This document shows, piece by piece, positions 15,684 to 24,703 of a DNA stretch of 64,000 nt. The translations under genes were made by a program, and so were the position numbers. Position 1 is the first letter of the stretch; each line of letters opens with the position of its first letter. The stretch spans positions 1 through 64,000 of the forward strand of contig NZ_JALKAQ010000007.1 of the NCBI RefSeq assembly GCF_023016065.1. Direction: 5' to 3'. Source of the stretch: Marinobacter sp. S0848L (GTDB taxonomy: Bacteria; Pseudomonadota; Gammaproteobacteria; Pseudomonadales; Oleiphilaceae). Below the pieces are notes generated by a model that was not told the DNA's origin, made no database searches, and worked only from the letters and a program-made list of their open reading frames with translations.

Positions 15684-16967
15684 TTAATGGCCGTGGCGCA
15701 TCTCTTCCTGCATCGCCTCGGCTTCCGGAGACTCGCAGAACGCCTCGTTGCGCGGGTCGATTTCCGAAAGCACCGCAGAGGCTTCCGGCATGGCAGGTAC
15801 AAAGTGCTCCTGCTCGGCCACGGGTACATCGTCGGTTTGCATGATGCGGAACCGGGTAATCGCGGCTAGTACGATCAGAAATCCGGCGTTGCCGTAGAAC
15901 AGCCCCGAAGGGCCCAGCAGGTGCACCAGCTCCGCCATGACAATCGGACCCATCACACTCCCGATGCCGTAACTGAGCAACAAGGTTGCGCTGGCCGCGA
16001 CGATGCGATTGCTGTCCATGCGGTCGTTGGTGATCGCCACCGCAATCGGATACAGCGTCGCCGACAAACCGGTATACACCGCGACAAGTGCTGTCAGCAT
16101 CAGCAAGCTCTGCGCACCGGTGATGGCAACAGCAATAGCTGCCGAACAAGCCAGCAGCGACACCCAGAACATCACTCTTCGGCGGTCAAACAAATCACAG
16201 ATACGCCCCATAGGCCAGGCCAGCAACATAGCAGCAACAATCGCCGTGGCCATAAACGTTGAGGTTTTACCGACATCCAGCCCCACCAAAGTAGCGTAAA
16301 CCGGCCCCAGCGCGTAAAAGCCACCAATCAGCGCGCCGCTTACCAAGGCCCCGGCAACGCCCGAAAACGATTCTCTCGCCAACTTGAACACAGACATCCG
16401 GTGGGTATGTTCTATCGCAGGGGCTTCCATTCGCGTCATCGACAACGGAATCAAGGCCAAGGTCAGTAGAATGGCGGCCAATGAAAACGGCAAGAAATCA
16501 GCCGGGTTGCCCACGTTCACCACAAGCTGACCGCCGGCGGCCGATAGATAGAAAATGATCTGATACACCGCGAACAAAGAACCGCGGTTGGAATTGGTAG
16601 CCCGGCTGGAAAACCAGCTTTCAATCACCACCAACACCCCGGCAACACTGAACCCTGACAATACTCGCAGTGCCGCCCAGAACAGCGCAGACACCGCCAT
16701 CGGGTACATCAATGCGGCAACTGCGGCCATGGCAGCAAAGACTGCAAAAGCGCGAATGTGGCCGACCCGGCCTATAATGTTGTGAACATAGAGAGTACCG
16801 ACGACAAAACCGGCGGAATAACACACCAGAATCCAGCCGATGATATCGGGTGTCACCTGTTCGATACTCAAGCGAATACCCAGCAGCGTCATTAAAAACG
16901 CATTGCCACTGATCAGGAACACAACGCTCAAAAGCAACGCAGACAGGGAAGCTACCATTCGGGTCAT
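15684..16967 (-). CDS. YcaD-like MFS transporter
   Basis: A 427-residue MFS protein with 12 predicted helices. ESWFSSRATNSNRGSLFAVYQ between helices 4 and 5 is typical of the YcaD/YfkF group. The C-terminal 45 residues are acidic and cytoplasmic, ending in a His/Glu-rich stretch (EEMRHGH). Substrate unknown. It is read divergently from the WYL regulator gene, and a perfect inverted repeat (17007-17027) lies 40 bases before its start, so local regulation is possible. Confidence 0.85.
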   Translation of the reverse strand: MTRMVASLSALLLSVVFLISGNAFLMTLLGIRLSIEQVTPDIIGWILVCYSAGFVVGTLYVHNIIGRVGHIRAFAVFAAMAAVAALMYPMAVSALFWAALRVLSGFSVAGVLVVIESWFSSRATNSNRGSLFAVYQIIFYLSAAGGQLVVNVGNPADFLPFSLAAILLTLALIPLSMTRMEAPAIEHTHRMSVFKLARESFSGVAGALVSGALIGGFYALGPVYATLVGLDVGKTSTFMATAIVAAMLLAWPMGRICDLFDRRRVMFWVSLLACSAAIAVAITGAQSLLMLTALVAVYTGLSATLYPIAVAITNDRMDSNRIVAASATLLLSYGIGSVMGPIVMAELVHLLGPSGLFYGNAGFLIVLAAITRFRIMQTDDVPVAEQEHFVPAMPEASAVLSEIDPRNEAFCESPEAEAMQEEMRHGH

Positions 16968-17006
16968 GACTGACTCCGCATCATCAATAGGTGGGCATGC
17001 TCAAGA

Positions 17007-17027
17007 GAAGGATAGCAGCATTATCCT
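17007..17027. promoter_or_regulatory. Inverted repeat, candidate operator
   Basis: AAGGATA-7 bases-TATCCTT, a perfect 7-base dyad in the divergent region between the MFS gene and the WYL regulator gene. It could be a site for the WYL protein or another regulator. A second, imperfect dyad around 17150-17165 is weaker. Confidence 0.35.
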
Positions 17028-17208
17028 TGGGCGGTTGCCCGGCATTTAACCAGTCTATGGGGTCGCCGAAACTAGGGAGATGCCGAGACTTGTATTACAC
17101 TTGGTCTAATTTGACATTGTTTTACATTAATGGGCCGTAACAGACCCCTAACCCCTTAACGGGTAAGATAATTAAGAAGTTTCTTTCTGGAATTGTGAGC
17201 GCCTGGTT

Positions 17209-18108
17209 ATGAAGAAAACGGATTGGCCCATTCGTTGGGATCTTTTGCTTCGCTATCGACTCATCGAAACCGTAGCACTGTGGGAAGGACGTCTGACCAC
17301 CAACCATATTTGCCACAGTTTCGGCATTGGTCGCCAGCAGGCCTCCAAGGATATCAATACCTATTTGAGAGAGGTGGCACCGGGCAATCTGGTGTACGAC
17401 CGCCATCTCAAGGGCTATGTGCCATCCAGCCATTTTAAACCCGTGGTCACCCATGGCGACGCGTCGGAATATCAGGACCTGCTCGCCCAGCAGCAGAATC
17501 TTAACGATTCTCTTGCCGAACTTGAGTTGGGCATGCCCGGGAACACTGTCATTTCCGGCCCCGGCCGCTATGTTGCGCCAGAAACCATGCGCGCTGTCGT
17601 CGCCGCCACTCGTTACAAACGCTTGCTCAAAGCCAGCTACGTGTCTCTCAGCCGCCCCGAAGCCGTCGAAAGTGTGCTCGAACCCCATTCGCTGGTATGC
17701 GCCGGAAACAACTGGCACGTTCGTGCCTGGTGCAGCTCCAACCGGGAATTCCGTGATTTCGCGCTCAGCCGTTTTCAGAATACTCCGGAAGCACTGCGCC
17801 AGAAAGCTCGCTATAGTGCTCAGCAAGATGAAGACTGGCAGCGCCGGGTCACCCTCGAAATCGCACCGGACCAACGGCTAACCGACGCGCAACAACAGAT
17901 CGTTGCGCGTGACTACGGTATGAAGCATGGCAGTCTGCAGGTTGAAACCCGGGCAGCACTTGCGCCCTACGTTTTGTCACAACTGGGCATCACCTTTGAC
18001 CGCGACCACCCGGACCCATTGGTGCAGCAACTGGAACTGGTCAACCCAGACCAGCTCGGCTTTGGAAGCAAACGCGAACAAGCCCTTAAAGCGGTGGCCG
18101 GTCTTTAA
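17209..18108 (+). CDS. WYL-domain transcriptional regulator of CapW/BrxR type
   Basis: A 299-residue protein. The N-terminal winged helix (GRLTTNHICHSFGIGRQQASKDINTYL) is followed by APGNLVYDRHLKGYVPSSHFKP, a linker I recall as typical of the CapW/BrxR group. Residues about 125-195 form a WYL domain (EPHSLVCAGNNWHVRAWC, then LSRF), and the rest is a WCX-like dimerisation domain. Known members repress CBASS or BREX defence operons and respond to DNA damage signals. No such system is present here: the next gene, 12 bases on, encodes a secreted nuclease. The sensed ligand and target are unknown. Confidence 0.85.
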   Translation: MKKTDWPIRWDLLLRYRLIETVALWEGRLTTNHICHSFGIGRQQASKDINTYLREVAPGNLVYDRHLKGYVPSSHFKPVVTHGDASEYQDLLAQQQNLNDSLAELELGMPGNTVISGPGRYVAPETMRAVVAATRYKRLLKASYVSLSRPEAVESVLEPHSLVCAGNNWHVRAWCSSNREFRDFALSRFQNTPEALRQKARYSAQQDEDWQRRVTLEIAPDQRLTDAQQQIVARDYGMKHGSLQVETRAALAPYVLSQLGITFDRDHPDPLVQQLELVNPDQLGFGSKREQALKAVAGL

Positions 18109-18120
18109 CAGACAGGCCTT

Positions 18121-19872
18121 GTGATCAAACCCTTCTTCGCAATATTCATCACCCTAGCCGGGCTGTTTTTATGGACGGCCAGCCCGGCAGCGCACGCTGC
18201 ACAAAAGTGCGGTTCGCCCGCTACCGCTATTCACCAGATTCAAAGTTCAGGGTCTCATTCACCTTTGGCAGGCGAAACCGTCTCGATCGAAGGCATCGTG
18301 ACTTACACATCCAGCCAGCAAGGTGGCTTTAACGGTTTCTACCTTCAACAAGCGGATGCCGAAACGGACAACGACCCCGCCACCTCGGAAGCCCTGTTTG
18401 TCTATACCCGCCGCAAAGCCAGCCCCGGCCAACGGCTGCGCTTAACCGGGGAGGTCAAAGAGTTCCATGACCTGACAGAACTGGTGAACGTCAGCCAGCT
18501 CAGCGTTTGCGGCCAGGCGCCACTGCCCGAGCCTGTCGAGCTTTCGCTGCCGTGGCCCCACCCACCGGAACGCTTGGAAAATATGCGGGTATCCTTCAAC
18601 GCGCCGCTGACCGTCATCGAACATCACAACCTGGCTCGCTTTGGCGAACTGACACTGGCCCAAACCGATCAGATCATCCCGACCGAGTATCTGGCCCCCG
18701 GCAATCAGTCGGTTCAGCAAAAGCTCGAAAATTTTCAGCATCGCGTTCTGCTGGACGACGGTAAAAGCACCCGAAACCCTGTGCCGGTACCCTGGCTTGA
18801 TCTGGGTGAGAACCACACCATTCGGGCCGGCGATAAGGTGGTCGGGGTTCGTGGTGTGCTGGATTACCGTTTTGGCCAATGGCGGATTCAACCCGACCAA
18901 AACCCACAGTTTTCCAGAGAAGAACCCCGGCCCGATGCTCCGCCCAAAGCGTCAGGCGAGATCACCCGGATTATGGCCCTGAACCTGCAAAATTATTTCA
19001 ACGGCGACGGCGAACGCGGCGGCTACCCAACGCCCAGAGGCGCCAGAACCCTGAACGCCCATAACAACCAACTCCGGCGCCTGACCAGCGTCATCCATCA
19101 GGCTGCTGCGGATATCGTGGCGGTCACGGAACTGGAAAACGATGGCTATGGCCCCCGCAGCGCCTTAGCCCAGCTCACACGGGCGCTTGGTCCGGCCTGG
19201 CGCTTTATCAAAACGCCCGACCGGGACGGCTCCGATGCCATTCGAACGGCCCTTTTGTTCCGCAGCGACCGGGTGCGGCCCGAAGGTGAAGCGCTGCGAC
19301 TAAAACAGGGCGTTTACCGGCACCGCGGGCGCCCACCGCTGGCGCAGATATTTACGCCTGTCGCGGGGGGCCAGGCTGTTCGGGTAGTGGTGCCCCACCT
19401 GAAATCCAAATCCTGCCGCAACGCAAAGGGGCGAAATTCCGATCAGCACGACGGTCAAAGCTGTTTCAGCGCTCATCGTACCCGCGAAGCGCAAGCCATC
19501 ATCCGTTGGCTCTCTGACTTATCCGCTCAGCAACCTCTGGCTGGCACTCTTATTACCGGCGATCTCAACAGTTATGCGCAAGAAACGCCGTTAACCACGT
19601 TTTACGGCGCCGGCTTCACCAGCTTGTTGCATCACGCTCACCCATGCCGGCCCGGCGACTGCCGATATCACAGCTACCGTTATCGGGGCGAGAAGGGCTC
19701 ATTGGATTATGCGCTGGCCAATAAAGCGCTCATGCCTCACGTGTCCGGCGTGTACATCTGGAACATTAACGCCGATGAACCCCGGGCACTGGGCTACCAG
19801 AGCGCCCCCGAACTTAACGGCCCCTGGAGGGCTTCAGACCACAACCCTGTGATTACCGACCTCCGGCTCTAA
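18121..19872 (+). CDS. ExeM/NucH-type secreted endonuclease
   Basis: A 583-residue exported protein with a GTG start, signal peptide (FITLAGLFLWTASPAAHA) and two parts. Residues 30-260 contain OB-fold-like sequence (GETVSIEGIVTYTSSQQGGFNGFYLQ). Residues about 285-583 are an endonuclease/exonuclease/phosphatase domain: ALNLQNYFNGDG, VAVTELENDGYG, VVPHLKSKSC, LITGDLNSY, GSLDYALAN and ASDHNPV carry the metal and catalytic residues. ExeM-like nucleases degrade extracellular DNA for phosphate or in biofilm turnover. No C-terminal membrane anchor was seen. It is probably co-transcribed with the WYL regulator. Confidence 0.9.
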   Translation: MIKPFFAIFITLAGLFLWTASPAAHAAQKCGSPATAIHQIQSSGSHSPLAGETVSIEGIVTYTSSQQGGFNGFYLQQADAETDNDPATSEALFVYTRRKASPGQRLRLTGEVKEFHDLTELVNVSQLSVCGQAPLPEPVELSLPWPHPPERLENMRVSFNAPLTVIEHHNLARFGELTLAQTDQIIPTEYLAPGNQSVQQKLENFQHRVLLDDGKSTRNPVPVPWLDLGENHTIRAGDKVVGVRGVLDYRFGQWRIQPDQNPQFSREEPRPDAPPKASGEITRIMALNLQNYFNGDGERGGYPTPRGARTLNAHNNQLRRLTSVIHQAAADIVAVTELENDGYGPRSALAQLTRALGPAWRFIKTPDRDGSDAIRTALLFRSDRVRPEGEALRLKQGVYRHRGRPPLAQIFTPVAGGQAVRVVVPHLKSKSCRNAKGRNSDQHDGQSCFSAHRTREAQAIIRWLSDLSAQQPLAGTLITGDLNSYAQETPLTTFYGAGFTSLLHHAHPCRPGDCRYHSYRYRGEKGSLDYALANKALMPHVSGVYIWNINADEPRALGYQSAPELNGPWRASDHNPVITDLRL

Positions 19873-19986
19873 CCCCCGTCAACCCGAGTGACTTTGTTGC
19901 CTGTAATACCAGGCTTTGCAGCAATAGCACCCGATACTCTTCCCGCTACACTGACGTTCCATCAATCGTAATCAGGTGAATCTGCC

Positions 19987-20874
19987 ATGAAACTTCCCAC
20001 GCCCAACGTTTGGCCATTAGCCCGCACGGGGCAACGCCTGCTGTTACGGGCCAAACGGCAAGAAACCTCGGTGGACGGTCACCGGATGGTATTTCTGGAA
20101 CGAGGCCAAGCGAATCCGGGCACACCTACGCTGGTTCTCCTCCATGGTTTTGCCTCGATGAAGGAAAACTGGGCTTTCTGGATGCAGCAATTACCTTCGC
20201 ACTGGCATTTGTTAGTGCCCGATTTACCGGGGCTCGGCGAAAGCCAGTACCGCCCCGGCGCCGACTACGGGTATGAAAGCCAGGCCGCGCGACTTGGTCA
20301 GTGGCTGTCCGGATCAAACAACCATCATCTGCACATTGCCGGTAGCTCGATGGGCGGTGCGATTGCCGCATTGCTGGCTCATCAGCTTACCGTGCCTCCC
20401 CGCACACTCACCCTGCTGAACAGCGCGGGCATTCCGGAGTCTCCCGGCACCGCACCAACCACCGCCACGCGCCCCACTACGGATTCGGTACTCATTCCGC
20501 GAGACTGGGCGGGCGTTTATCGTATGTTTAACAGCGTCGGGCAGGGCAAACCCACGCTGCCCGGCATTGCCATGACCGGCTTGCTTGGCCCTGACCTGAT
20601 GAAGCGGCGGCCTTCATTGCAGCATATTTTTAACGACATGGTTGCAGACCCGATGGCACCCACGCGGTATCTGGGGGCTCACACCCCCCCTCTGCAAGTG
20701 CAATGGGGCGACAAAGATACCATTACGCCGACACGCTGTGTTGACTGGCTCACCTCCGCCGTTCCTGATGCGGATATACACGTGTTCCGTGGCGTTGGCC
20801 ACTTGCCGATGCTGGAGACCCCAAAACGCTCTGCGGCGGCGTTATCCGGCTTCATAAAGCAGCACAATCACTAA
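19987..20874 (+). CDS. Alpha/beta hydrolase
   Basis: A 295-residue alpha/beta hydrolase. LVLLHGFASMKENW supplies the oxyanion hole, GSSMGG carries the nucleophilic serine, and the acid and His are likely in QWGDKDTITP and GVGHLPMLE. The N-terminus lacks a clear signal peptide but starts with a basic segment that may bind the membrane. It looks like a lipase or ester hydrolase of the MhpC type. The AraC-type regulator gene 137 bases downstream, on the same strand, may control it (inference). Substrate unknown. Confidence 0.85.
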   Translation: MKLPTPNVWPLARTGQRLLLRAKRQETSVDGHRMVFLERGQANPGTPTLVLLHGFASMKENWAFWMQQLPSHWHLLVPDLPGLGESQYRPGADYGYESQAARLGQWLSGSNNHHLHIAGSSMGGAIAALLAHQLTVPPRTLTLLNSAGIPESPGTAPTTATRPTTDSVLIPRDWAGVYRMFNSVGQGKPTLPGIAMTGLLGPDLMKRRPSLQHIFNDMVADPMAPTRYLGAHTPPLQVQWGDKDTITPTRCVDWLTSAVPDADIHVFRGVGHLPMLETPKRSAAALSGFIKQHNH

Positions 20875-21011
20875 GTCGATTACTTCCGACACCACCCTGA
20901 ATTGGCCTCTTCAGCTAATTGACCCGTCATCCAAGTCATGGGACCAAAGCCACGAAGCGGCCATAATCTCTACCACTTACATAACAATAACCGTCACGAT
21001 CGAGGAAACTC

Positions 21012-22055
21012 ATGGGCGTCTCAGTTTCTAACACACAGGATCTGGGCATGCCGGCCATCTATCTACACACTCTGGCCGAGCTGCTCCACACTATTGGAGT
21101 GGATGAAAGGGACTTGATTCAGCGCGTCGGGTTGGACCCAACACGGCTGAAATCCACCGATCTCAGAGTCAGCGAGGCTCAGGCTGCGGAATTTGTAACC
21201 CGTGCCATTGTTGAAAGCGGCGAACCAGGGCTGGGTATTTTGTTGGCGCAAGAGCTCGAATTGCCGTTGCACGGCGCGTTGGGCACAGCGGTCATGAGCA
21301 GCCGCACTCTTGAAGAAGCCCTTGAGTTAATGACCCGTTACCTGACGCTTCGGGTACCTCACCTGAAAGTTCAGAAGCATATGGCGGGATCCAGCGTCTG
21401 GTATGCCGTGAATTGCGAAACTCAACTCGGCTCGATTCTCAGTTTTATTCTGGATGCCGTGTTGTTCGGTTGTGTTTCTATGGGGGCACAGCTCCTTGAC
21501 ACCACGTTACCAGGTTTGAGAATCATGAGACGAGGGCCAGAACCAACCCACTTTCACCGTTTCCGACGCATGATCGGCGTGCCCGTTGAGTTCGGTGCGA
21601 CCGAAGACGCTCTGGTGGTGCCCGCCAGCCATCTTAGTCAACCAACCCGCTTCGCCAATCAACATCTGGCGGAAACATCCCGAGAGCAGTGCGAACAAGC
21701 ATTACAGGAGCTGGGAGAGCTCGCCGGGGTAGCCAGCAAAGTGCGTCGAGTGATCGAAGCCAGTCACCCGTTTCCGCCCAAACTGGCACGGGCGGCCAGC
21801 ACACTTTTCGTGTCGGAGCGAACACTGAAACGGCGCTTACAAGAAGAGGGTGCCAGTTTTCAGAGCCTTGTGGATGAAGTACGTCTGGAGCGCGCTCAGG
21901 ACTTGCTGGAAAACACCACCATGAACCTGACCCAGATTGCCGATGCTCTGGGTTATGCCGATGCGGCGAACTTTACCCGCGCATTCAAGCGCTGGACCGG
22001 CAACAGCCCAAGCCAGCACAGGATCACCAACACCCGCTTGGCAAAGCAGGCCTGA
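21012..22055 (+). CDS. AraC family regulator with arabinose-binding-like N-terminal domain
   Basis: A 347-residue regulator. Residues 15-200 match the Arabinose_bd (PF12625) type of ligand domain found in OruR/ArgR/MmsR-like regulators (LHTIGVDERDLIQRVGLDPTRL, LPLHGALGTAVMSSRTLEEALELMTRYL). The C-terminal third holds the double HTH: ARAASTLFVSERTLKRRLQEEG and LTQIADALGYADAANFTRAF with WTGNSPSQHR. It has a GAGGAAA site 5 bases before the ATG. The ligand is unknown. Regulators of this kind often control lipid or amino acid breakdown next door, here perhaps the alpha/beta hydrolase. Confidence 0.88.
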   Translation: MGVSVSNTQDLGMPAIYLHTLAELLHTIGVDERDLIQRVGLDPTRLKSTDLRVSEAQAAEFVTRAIVESGEPGLGILLAQELELPLHGALGTAVMSSRTLEEALELMTRYLTLRVPHLKVQKHMAGSSVWYAVNCETQLGSILSFILDAVLFGCVSMGAQLLDTTLPGLRIMRRGPEPTHFHRFRRMIGVPVEFGATEDALVVPASHLSQPTRFANQHLAETSREQCEQALQELGELAGVASKVRRVIEASHPFPPKLARAASTLFVSERTLKRRLQEEGASFQSLVDEVRLERAQDLLENTTMNLTQIADALGYADAANFTRAFKRWTGNSPSQHRITNTRLAKQA

Positions 22056-22060
22056 CCCCG

Positions 22061-22720
22061 TCAGTCTATGCCAATGATCTTGTGCATCTGCAAGGTTAAT
22101 CGCCATTGGGGGTTGGCCAAGCAATAATCCGTCGCTTTCCGGGTATTACTCTGCTTGACCGGATCTGGGGCCTGTTCAGGTATCGAAGGCGAGGCCATCG
22201 GCGACAAAAAATAATGATTTGCCCGGATAACCCCGATAAACCGCTCCGGCATCGCCAGCGGTTGCGGATACACCAGCTTCAGCTCATCGCACTCGGTGAT
22301 AACCACCTCGGCATCGGCCTTGGGGCTGACACACAGCCAATCAATCCCCTCGGGCGCAGGCAAGGTACCGTTGGTTTCGACACCCACTTCGAAATTTACG
22401 TCATGAAAGGCCGCGATCAACTCAGTATCCAGTTGCAATAACGGCTCACCACCGGTGCACACCACGTATGGCTTGCCCAATCCTTCGGGCCAGAGCGCAC
22501 GGATATGCGCGGCCAGCGCTTCTGCGGTATCAAAGACCCCACCATTCTGGCCGTCGGTTCCGACAAAATCTGTATCGCAAAAATTACACACCGCATTGGC
22601 CCGGTCGCGCTCACGCCCGTTCCACAGATTGCACTTGCTGAACCGGCAAAACACCGCGGCACGGCCTGCCTGGGCACCTTCTCCCTGCAAGGTGTAGAAC
22701 GCTTCTTTAACCCGGTACAT
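22061..22720 (-). CDS. queE: 7-carboxy-7-deazaguanine synthase
   Basis: A 219-residue radical SAM enzyme that turns 6-carboxytetrahydropterin into 7-carboxy-7-deazaguanine for queuosine synthesis. The cluster cysteines are in CNLWNGRERDRANAVCNFC, the long-spaced motif of the proteobacterial type, preceded by TLQGEGAQAGR, and GGEPLLQ follows. The ATG at 22720 overlaps the queC stop (TGATG), so the genes are translationally coupled. Start by the upstream TTG is unlikely. It is complete, ending in a short basic tail. Confidence 0.94.
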   Translation of the reverse strand: MYRVKEAFYTLQGEGAQAGRAAVFCRFSKCNLWNGRERDRANAVCNFCDTDFVGTDGQNGGVFDTAEALAAHIRALWPEGLGKPYVVCTGGEPLLQLDTELIAAFHDVNFEVGVETNGTLPAPEGIDWLCVSPKADAEVVITECDELKLVYPQPLAMPERFIGVIRANHYFLSPMASPSIPEQAPDPVKQSNTRKATDYCLANPQWRLTLQMHKIIGID

Positions 22721-23385
22721 CAAGCACCACGCTCATAAGCCAGAGGATCTTTGATACCGTGAGCGGCGAACGCTTCCAGACGCTCAACGCAGGAACCACA
22801 CTGTCCACACGCTTTTTCACGTCCGTTGTAGCAGGTCCAGGTCTGGCCATAATCAAGCCCAAGCTTCAACCCTTCCGCCAGGATCTCGCCTTTGTCCAAC
22901 GTCATAAACGGTGCCTTTACCGCAACCGGTTCGTAGTTGGCGACCCGACACACCGCGTCCATTTTCTCGACAAACTCGGGGCGACAATCGGGGTAGATGG
23001 CGTGATCGCCTCCATGGGCGCCGTACCAGACCGCTTGTGCATTCACGGTGACGGCATAACCGGTCGCCAGCGACAACAAAATCATATTGCGATTGGGCAC
23101 AACCGTCGCTTTCATGTTGTCTTCTTCGTAGTGACCTTCTGGTATTTCAGCATCCGAGGTCAGAGCCGAGCCGGACATCACCTCGCTCATCGCCCGAATG
23201 TCGATCACCTTATGGGGAATTCCCTCGGCTTCACACACGGCCCGGGCGGCGTCCAGTTCACGCACATGGCGCTGGCCATAGTTGAACGACAATGCGTGTA
23301 CGTTGTGGCCCTGGGCACGAGCAAGGTGAAGCAGGGTAAAGGAGTCCATGCCTCCGGAGTAAATAACAACAACTGTGTCAGTCAT
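22720..23385 (-). CDS. queC: 7-cyano-7-deazaguanine synthase
   Basis: A 221-residue ATP-dependent enzyme that makes preQ0. The PP-loop [14 protein letters not shown] lies at the N-terminus, and the zinc site is C...CGQCGSC near the C-terminus, with SFNYGQRH in between. It is the first gene of a queC-queE pair. I looked for a preQ riboswitch in the 118 bases upstream and saw no convincing one. TGTAAC-like sequence at 23446 lies in that region but has no matching GTCT. Confidence 0.95.
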   Translation of the reverse strand: MTDTVVVIYSGGMDSFTLLHLARAQGHNVHALSFNYGQRHVRELDAARAVCEAEGIPHKVIDIRAMSEVMSGSALTSDAEIPEGHYEEDNMKATVVPNRNMILLSLATGYAVTVNAQAVWYGAHGGDHAIYPDCRPEFVEKMDAVCRVANYEPVAVKAPFMTLDKGEILAEGLKLGLDYGQTWTCYNGREKACGQCGSCVERLEAFAAHGIKDPLAYERGA

Positions 23386-23503
23386 GGAACGGTCACCGGG
23401 ATAAAAGAGGATTTGTCATCGAGGTTATACATAGCGCGGGTACATTGTAACAGCGCTGCGGCGTGTTGGGTTCGCACAGGAGAAAGATCAGGAGTAAACT
23501 CGG

Positions 23504-24046
23504 GTGAAAACCGACAACAATCAGCGCTTATTCATGACCGTTACCACGAAACCGGCATTCATCGATTTCGAAGCATCCAGTCTGGATTTGATCGCGGGCT
23601 ACCCGATCGAGGTGGGCGTGTGCTTGGCGGATGGTGCGCAGCACAGCTGGTTGATTGATCCGCATAAAACCTGGCACGACTGGTCGGCTCGGGCGGAAGC
23701 GATTCACGGTATCAGTCGTCAGGAGCTGGAAGAACAGGGTTACTCCGTCTCACACGTTGCTGCCCAGCTCAATGCGATTCTGCCCGATCAGGTGTTTTGT
23801 GACGCCTGGACCTTCGACAGTTTCTGGCTGCACCGGCTGTTTCGTGCGGCGGGCATGACACCCGCCTTTCAGCTGGAATCGGTTTCTTCGCTACTCAATC
23901 CGGAACAGGTTCGACGCTGGCCCGCCATTCGCCAGCAAGTGATAGACGCGCTGGGCTTACCGGTTCATCGGGCTTCTAACGATGCCCTGATTCTTCATCG
24001 AACCTGGCAACGAATTATTTGCCCGGGTGAAGTCGAAGCGCGATAA
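23504..24046 (+). CDS. DnaQ-like 3'-5' exonuclease
   Basis: A 180-residue DEDDh-type exonuclease domain protein. ExoI is FIDFEASSL (Asp and Glu metal ligands), ExoII includes DAWTFDSFWL, and ExoIII is HRASNDALIL with the catalytic His and the last Asp. It is a stand-alone exonuclease domain without polymerase parts. The GTG at 23504 has AGGAG about 9 bases upstream; an internal ATG 11 codons later is possible. It is read divergently from queC and overlaps the small membrane protein gene downstream by 32 bases on the other strand. Substrate (DNA or RNA) unknown. Confidence 0.85.
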   Translation: MKTDNNQRLFMTVTTKPAFIDFEASSLDLIAGYPIEVGVCLADGAQHSWLIDPHKTWHDWSARAEAIHGISRQELEEQGYSVSHVAAQLNAILPDQVFCDAWTFDSFWLHRLFRAAGMTPAFQLESVSSLLNPEQVRRWPAIRQQVIDALGLPVHRASNDALILHRTWQRIICPGEVEAR

Positions 24047-24251
24047 CTTCCAGGCCTTTGCGTGCCGTGTGCAAAGTCCAGTATGTCGCAACAGCCATCA
24101 AGCCTGCGCCGACCATGGTAAAGGTCAGGTTCTCACCAACAGATTGCCCCTGAGCCATCACAAAATACACAGCGACAGCGATAACCAGTGCAATTTCCAC
24201 AATAAAGTCAGTCACAAATCTCTTAACAGCGCGTGCGCGGTCTTTGGACAT
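24015..24251 (-). CDS. Small two-helix membrane protein
   Basis: A 78-residue protein, using the ATG at 24251; an upstream TTG at 24317 gives a Lys/Arg-rich extension with no ribosome site. A basic N-terminus (SKDRARAVKRF) is followed by two hydrophobic helices (about 13-33 and 41-60) and a short basic tail. It matches no family I can name. It overlaps the 3' end of the exonuclease gene by 32 bases on the opposite strand. Function unknown. Confidence 0.6.
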   Translation of the reverse strand: MSKDRARAVKRFVTDFIVEIALVIAVAVYFVMAQGQSVGENLTFTMVGAGLMAVATYWTLHTARKGLEVIALRLHPGK

Positions 24252-24380
24252 TTTCTTAGGTTTCAACCTCTTCGTTCGTTTCAGTTGGAAGTTCTTTAGT
24301 GTGCAAATTATCGCCAATTCTAAAGATTTAAGCTGTACGAACTAGTGGCTACGAACTAACCGAGATGGTTTCTTCAAGGC

Positions 24381-24460
24381 AAAAAAAAAGCGCAGTCATA
24401 AAGACTGCGCCAGAAAGGAGAGATCCAATCGGCACCTGGGCAGGTGCCGCGGATTACACA
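24381..24460 (-). ncRNA. Candidate small RNA with intrinsic terminator
   Basis: Read on the minus strand, a hairpin (GGCACCTG/CAGGTGCC, 24432-24449, with AATC/GATT extending it) is followed by GCGCAGTC-TTTAT-GACTGCGC (24390-24410) and nine T residues (24381-24389). This is the 3' end of a transcript, but no gene lies upstream on that strand for several hundred bases. I infer a small RNA or an orphan antisense terminator. The promoter was not found with confidence; CATAAT occurs near 24490 on that strand. Confidence 0.45.
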
Positions 24461-24540
24461 ACGTAAAAACACGTGACGATGCGAATTATGAGGCCGCGCC
24501 CCAAAACTGTCTGTACGCGTTTGCCGAATAGCCCAGACTA

Positions 24541-24568
24541 TTGCAAACCCTGTAATTGGCTATACACT
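24541..24568 (+). promoter_or_regulatory. Predicted sigma-70 promoter of leader region
   Basis: TTGCAA (24541-24546), 16-base spacer, TACACT (24563-24568). It precedes the short leader ORF at 24598 and the 90-residue protein gene at 24809. Bases 24252-24540 otherwise hold only the minus-strand RNA candidate. Confidence 0.5.
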
Positions 24569-24597
24569 GATAGCTGAACCGAATTCAACGAGTTGTT

Positions 24598-24687
24598 ATG
24601 ACCATCATGCGTTTCCAACACAGTATTTCCACAATCGCAGGTTGCCCGGTAGGGCAGACCCAGCGTGCCATGGTGAAAGACATCTAA
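24598..24687 (+). CDS. Possible 29-codon leader ORF
   Basis: ATG to TAA, encoding 29 residues starting MTIMRFQHSISTIAGC and ending MVKDI. It has only a weak ribosome site. There is no run of one amino acid that would point to a classic attenuation signal. A small hairpin (about 24640-24659) lies within it, and a large terminator-like hairpin starts 17 bases after its stop. Real translation is unproven. Confidence 0.3.
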   Translation: MTIMRFQHSISTIAGCPVGQTQRAMVKDI

Positions 24688-24703
24688 CGGCTTTCGGTCA
24701 AGT

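Noticed and set aside
17209-19872. A CBASS or BREX defence island behind the CapW/BrxR-like regulator
   Set aside because: No cyclase, effector, Brx methylase or PglZ gene is present; flanking genes are ordinary.
23444-23480. TGTAAC before the exonuclease gene as another ECF promoter
   Set aside because: Seventeen bases on the sequence is GGTT, not GTCT.
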